Below, piece after piece: positions 62,801 through 64,000 of a stretch of DNA of 64,000 nucleotides (position 1 is the first letter of the stretch; each line of letters opens with the position of its first letter). Both the position numbers and the translations under genes were made by a program. The notes beneath the pieces were generated by a model. That model saw only the letters and a program-made list of their open reading frames with translations, was not told the origin of the DNA and ran no database searches. The DNA lies in NCBI GenBank assembly GCA_003194525.1, contig NBIV01000275.1, forward strand, positions 1-64,000, given 5' to 3'. The stretch comes from Gracilariopsis chorda (taxonomy: Eukaryota; Rhodophyta; Florideophyceae; Gracilariales; Gracilariaceae).

Positions 62801-64000
62801 TTGGGAAGGTGTCAAACAAAGAAATGACAAGGGTCTCAGATGTCTTGTGTGCGGCCAAGGTCCTACGTACACGAGAGCGGGTGCAGCATCGAATTTGAAG
62901 GCCGGACACAGTTCGTACCTGCTTCTTGACACGCGATAACATCCGCGGACAAAAGATTTTGTACCATACACTCGTTCCCTGTTTGAACATACTATACCGT
63001 ATCACATGTATTAGACTTGGAGAGTAGACGTCAAGGTGTGGTCCATGATCTCTTTTTGTTGCTTTTGCATAGTCGTGGCAGTGTAAAATTACTTGATGTG
63101 CGTGTGCTTATCAGCAAGTGGAGGCGATGCGCAAGAAAGGAATGATGAAGCTTTGAACATGACTCACCCCCTTTCTGTAAACGGTTTAACCAATGGTAAA
63201 GTTCAGCCGTTCAAGAGAGCTCAGCCTCGAGCTGTTGATGTCCCAGCAATTCGATGCTTTGGATTTGTTTTTCTAAAGTGTGCTCCCAGGACGGAACAGG
63301 AGAGTTATCTGACGCACATCGTTCCGAGTATCAAGGGTATGGCTTAGCATTCTACTTTCGCACCTCGTTTCGAGCTGTTTTGACTAGTGTTCTGAAAGTT
63401 TGGTTGTGCCTATTGTAGTTACTGACAACAGACGGTTCCTTACCTAGACAGGCGATTGCTTCTATTGTGTTTATGACTGATGCAAGCAACACAATCTGTT
63501 CGTTTTTAAACTATCCTCTACGGGGAATGACTGGTTTGGGGACGGTGAAGAGCGCAAGGTCAGAGCTGGACCACCGTCGCGATGGTAAAGTGCGCCAAGT
63601 CTCAACCCAAGTGACTGGCATAAAACAATGGTTGCCAGAGCTAAACAGTACAGTACCGGTTAAAGGGTTAAGATGGTTCCCGTTCCGCAGGAATGGAGAC
63701 CCGTCTTGTTACGAAGGCGTGAATGTGTCCAGCACGTCGCTGCACGCCTCTCACATGATGTGGAACGAGAAAAACGTATGTGTCCTGCGGACGTGATGTT
63801 CCAAGCTTTATGGTCGTGGGACCATAGATTGCAGTAAGTGTTCAGAAGGTGACAAAGGTTGGTCAAGCTTTGAAACGTCGGACTGTATCCAGATTCTGGA
63901 TTCCAGAAGCTCCGGAGTACTGATGCTCATTTGAGGATTCGTGAGCGCATCGGAGGGGGCCGATACGGGTGTGGTATGTGCATTACAGTTTCAAACCGGC
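59892..64000. other. Segment without a recognisable gene (right arm)
   Basis: Mirror of 18940-23011 with no extra insertions. 63962-63966 (GATAC, plus strand) is the unoccupied target site of copia D. A C-to-T change relative to the left arm (pairing with 22221) closes a short ORF, showing these small frames are not constrained. Confidence 0.55.

Larger units (their letters stand above)
56108..64000 (-). repeat. Large inverted repeat, right arm (reaches window end)
   Basis: 7,893 bp, reverse complement of 13073-13111 + 18940-26770 + 27838-27862, lacking copia D and insertion F. The inner end is set by copia C2 at 56107. The outer end lies beyond the window. Noncoding DNA occupies 59892-64000 as in the left arm. 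Confidence 0.97.

Noticed and set aside
1..64000. CRISPR array, bacterial operons, rRNA or tRNA genes
   Set aside because: No regularly spaced direct repeats, Shine-Dalgarno-led gene strings or recognisable cloverleaf/rRNA sequences were seen; the only tRNA-related sequences are presumed primer sites.

Overview
The window is nuclear DNA of a eukaryote and is dominated by transposable elements. It holds Ty1/copia and Ty3/gypsy (chromovirus-type) LTR retrotransposons nested in one another, remnants of a gene with a ULP1-like protease domain and of one with a WRKY-GCM1/FAR1-like zinc finger, and one collinear three-ORF host-type locus present twice in a near-perfect inverted repeat. There is no bacterial gene organisation, and no rRNA, tRNA or CRISPR array that I can see. 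The long intronless ORFs, mixed base composition and dense nested LTR elements would fit a compact, intron-poor alga with TE islands, for example a red alga. That taxonomic guess is inference and was not tested.

Layout. (1) 1-8957: two decayed minus-strand copia elements (A and B) in tandem, separated by a shared LTR. B carries a solo gypsy LTR (5873-6698, duplicated site TCTGG). (2) 8958-13020: plus-strand copia E, broken by a gypsy LTR that itself contains another solo LTR (10130-11057, duplicated site ATACT). (3) 13112-18934: copia D, complete from LTR to LTR, with 136-bp LTRs and duplicated site GTATC. (4) 18940-26770: left arm of a large inverted repeat, with a membrane-protein-like ORF followed by two long ORFs. 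(5) 26771-27832: a 1,062-bp insertion F flanked by ATATG. (6) 27863-42116: single-copy centre of the palindrome, with the ULP1-like and zinc-finger remnants split by an 11.6-kb gypsy element G1 (29280-40868, duplicated site GAACT). (7) 42117-56107: minus-strand copia C2, 3'-truncated in the reverse transcriptase, with gypsy G2 (44196-54566, duplicated site CAACT) inserted inside its gag. (8) 56108-64000: right arm of the inverted repeat, running off the window.

The order of events can be read from the nesting. The right arm carries empty target sites for both D and F. Removing D, F, G1 and C2+G2 leaves two arms of at least 7.9 kb around about 2.7 kb of unique DNA. The arms differ by about 0.1 percent, while the two LTRs of D differ by about 2 percent although D sits in only one arm. 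This points to gene conversion between arms or copying from a D-free haplotype.

The observations I rank highest are these. G1 has an intact 595-codon ORF on the strand opposite gag-pol, and G2 has a probable remnant of it in the same place. Both gypsy elements end gag on the same short sequence, with pol open in the -1 frame. The promoter-proximal hairpin of copia D shows a compensatory base-pair change, and similar inverted repeats occur in the other copia LTR types. A short leader motif is shared by five copia copies.
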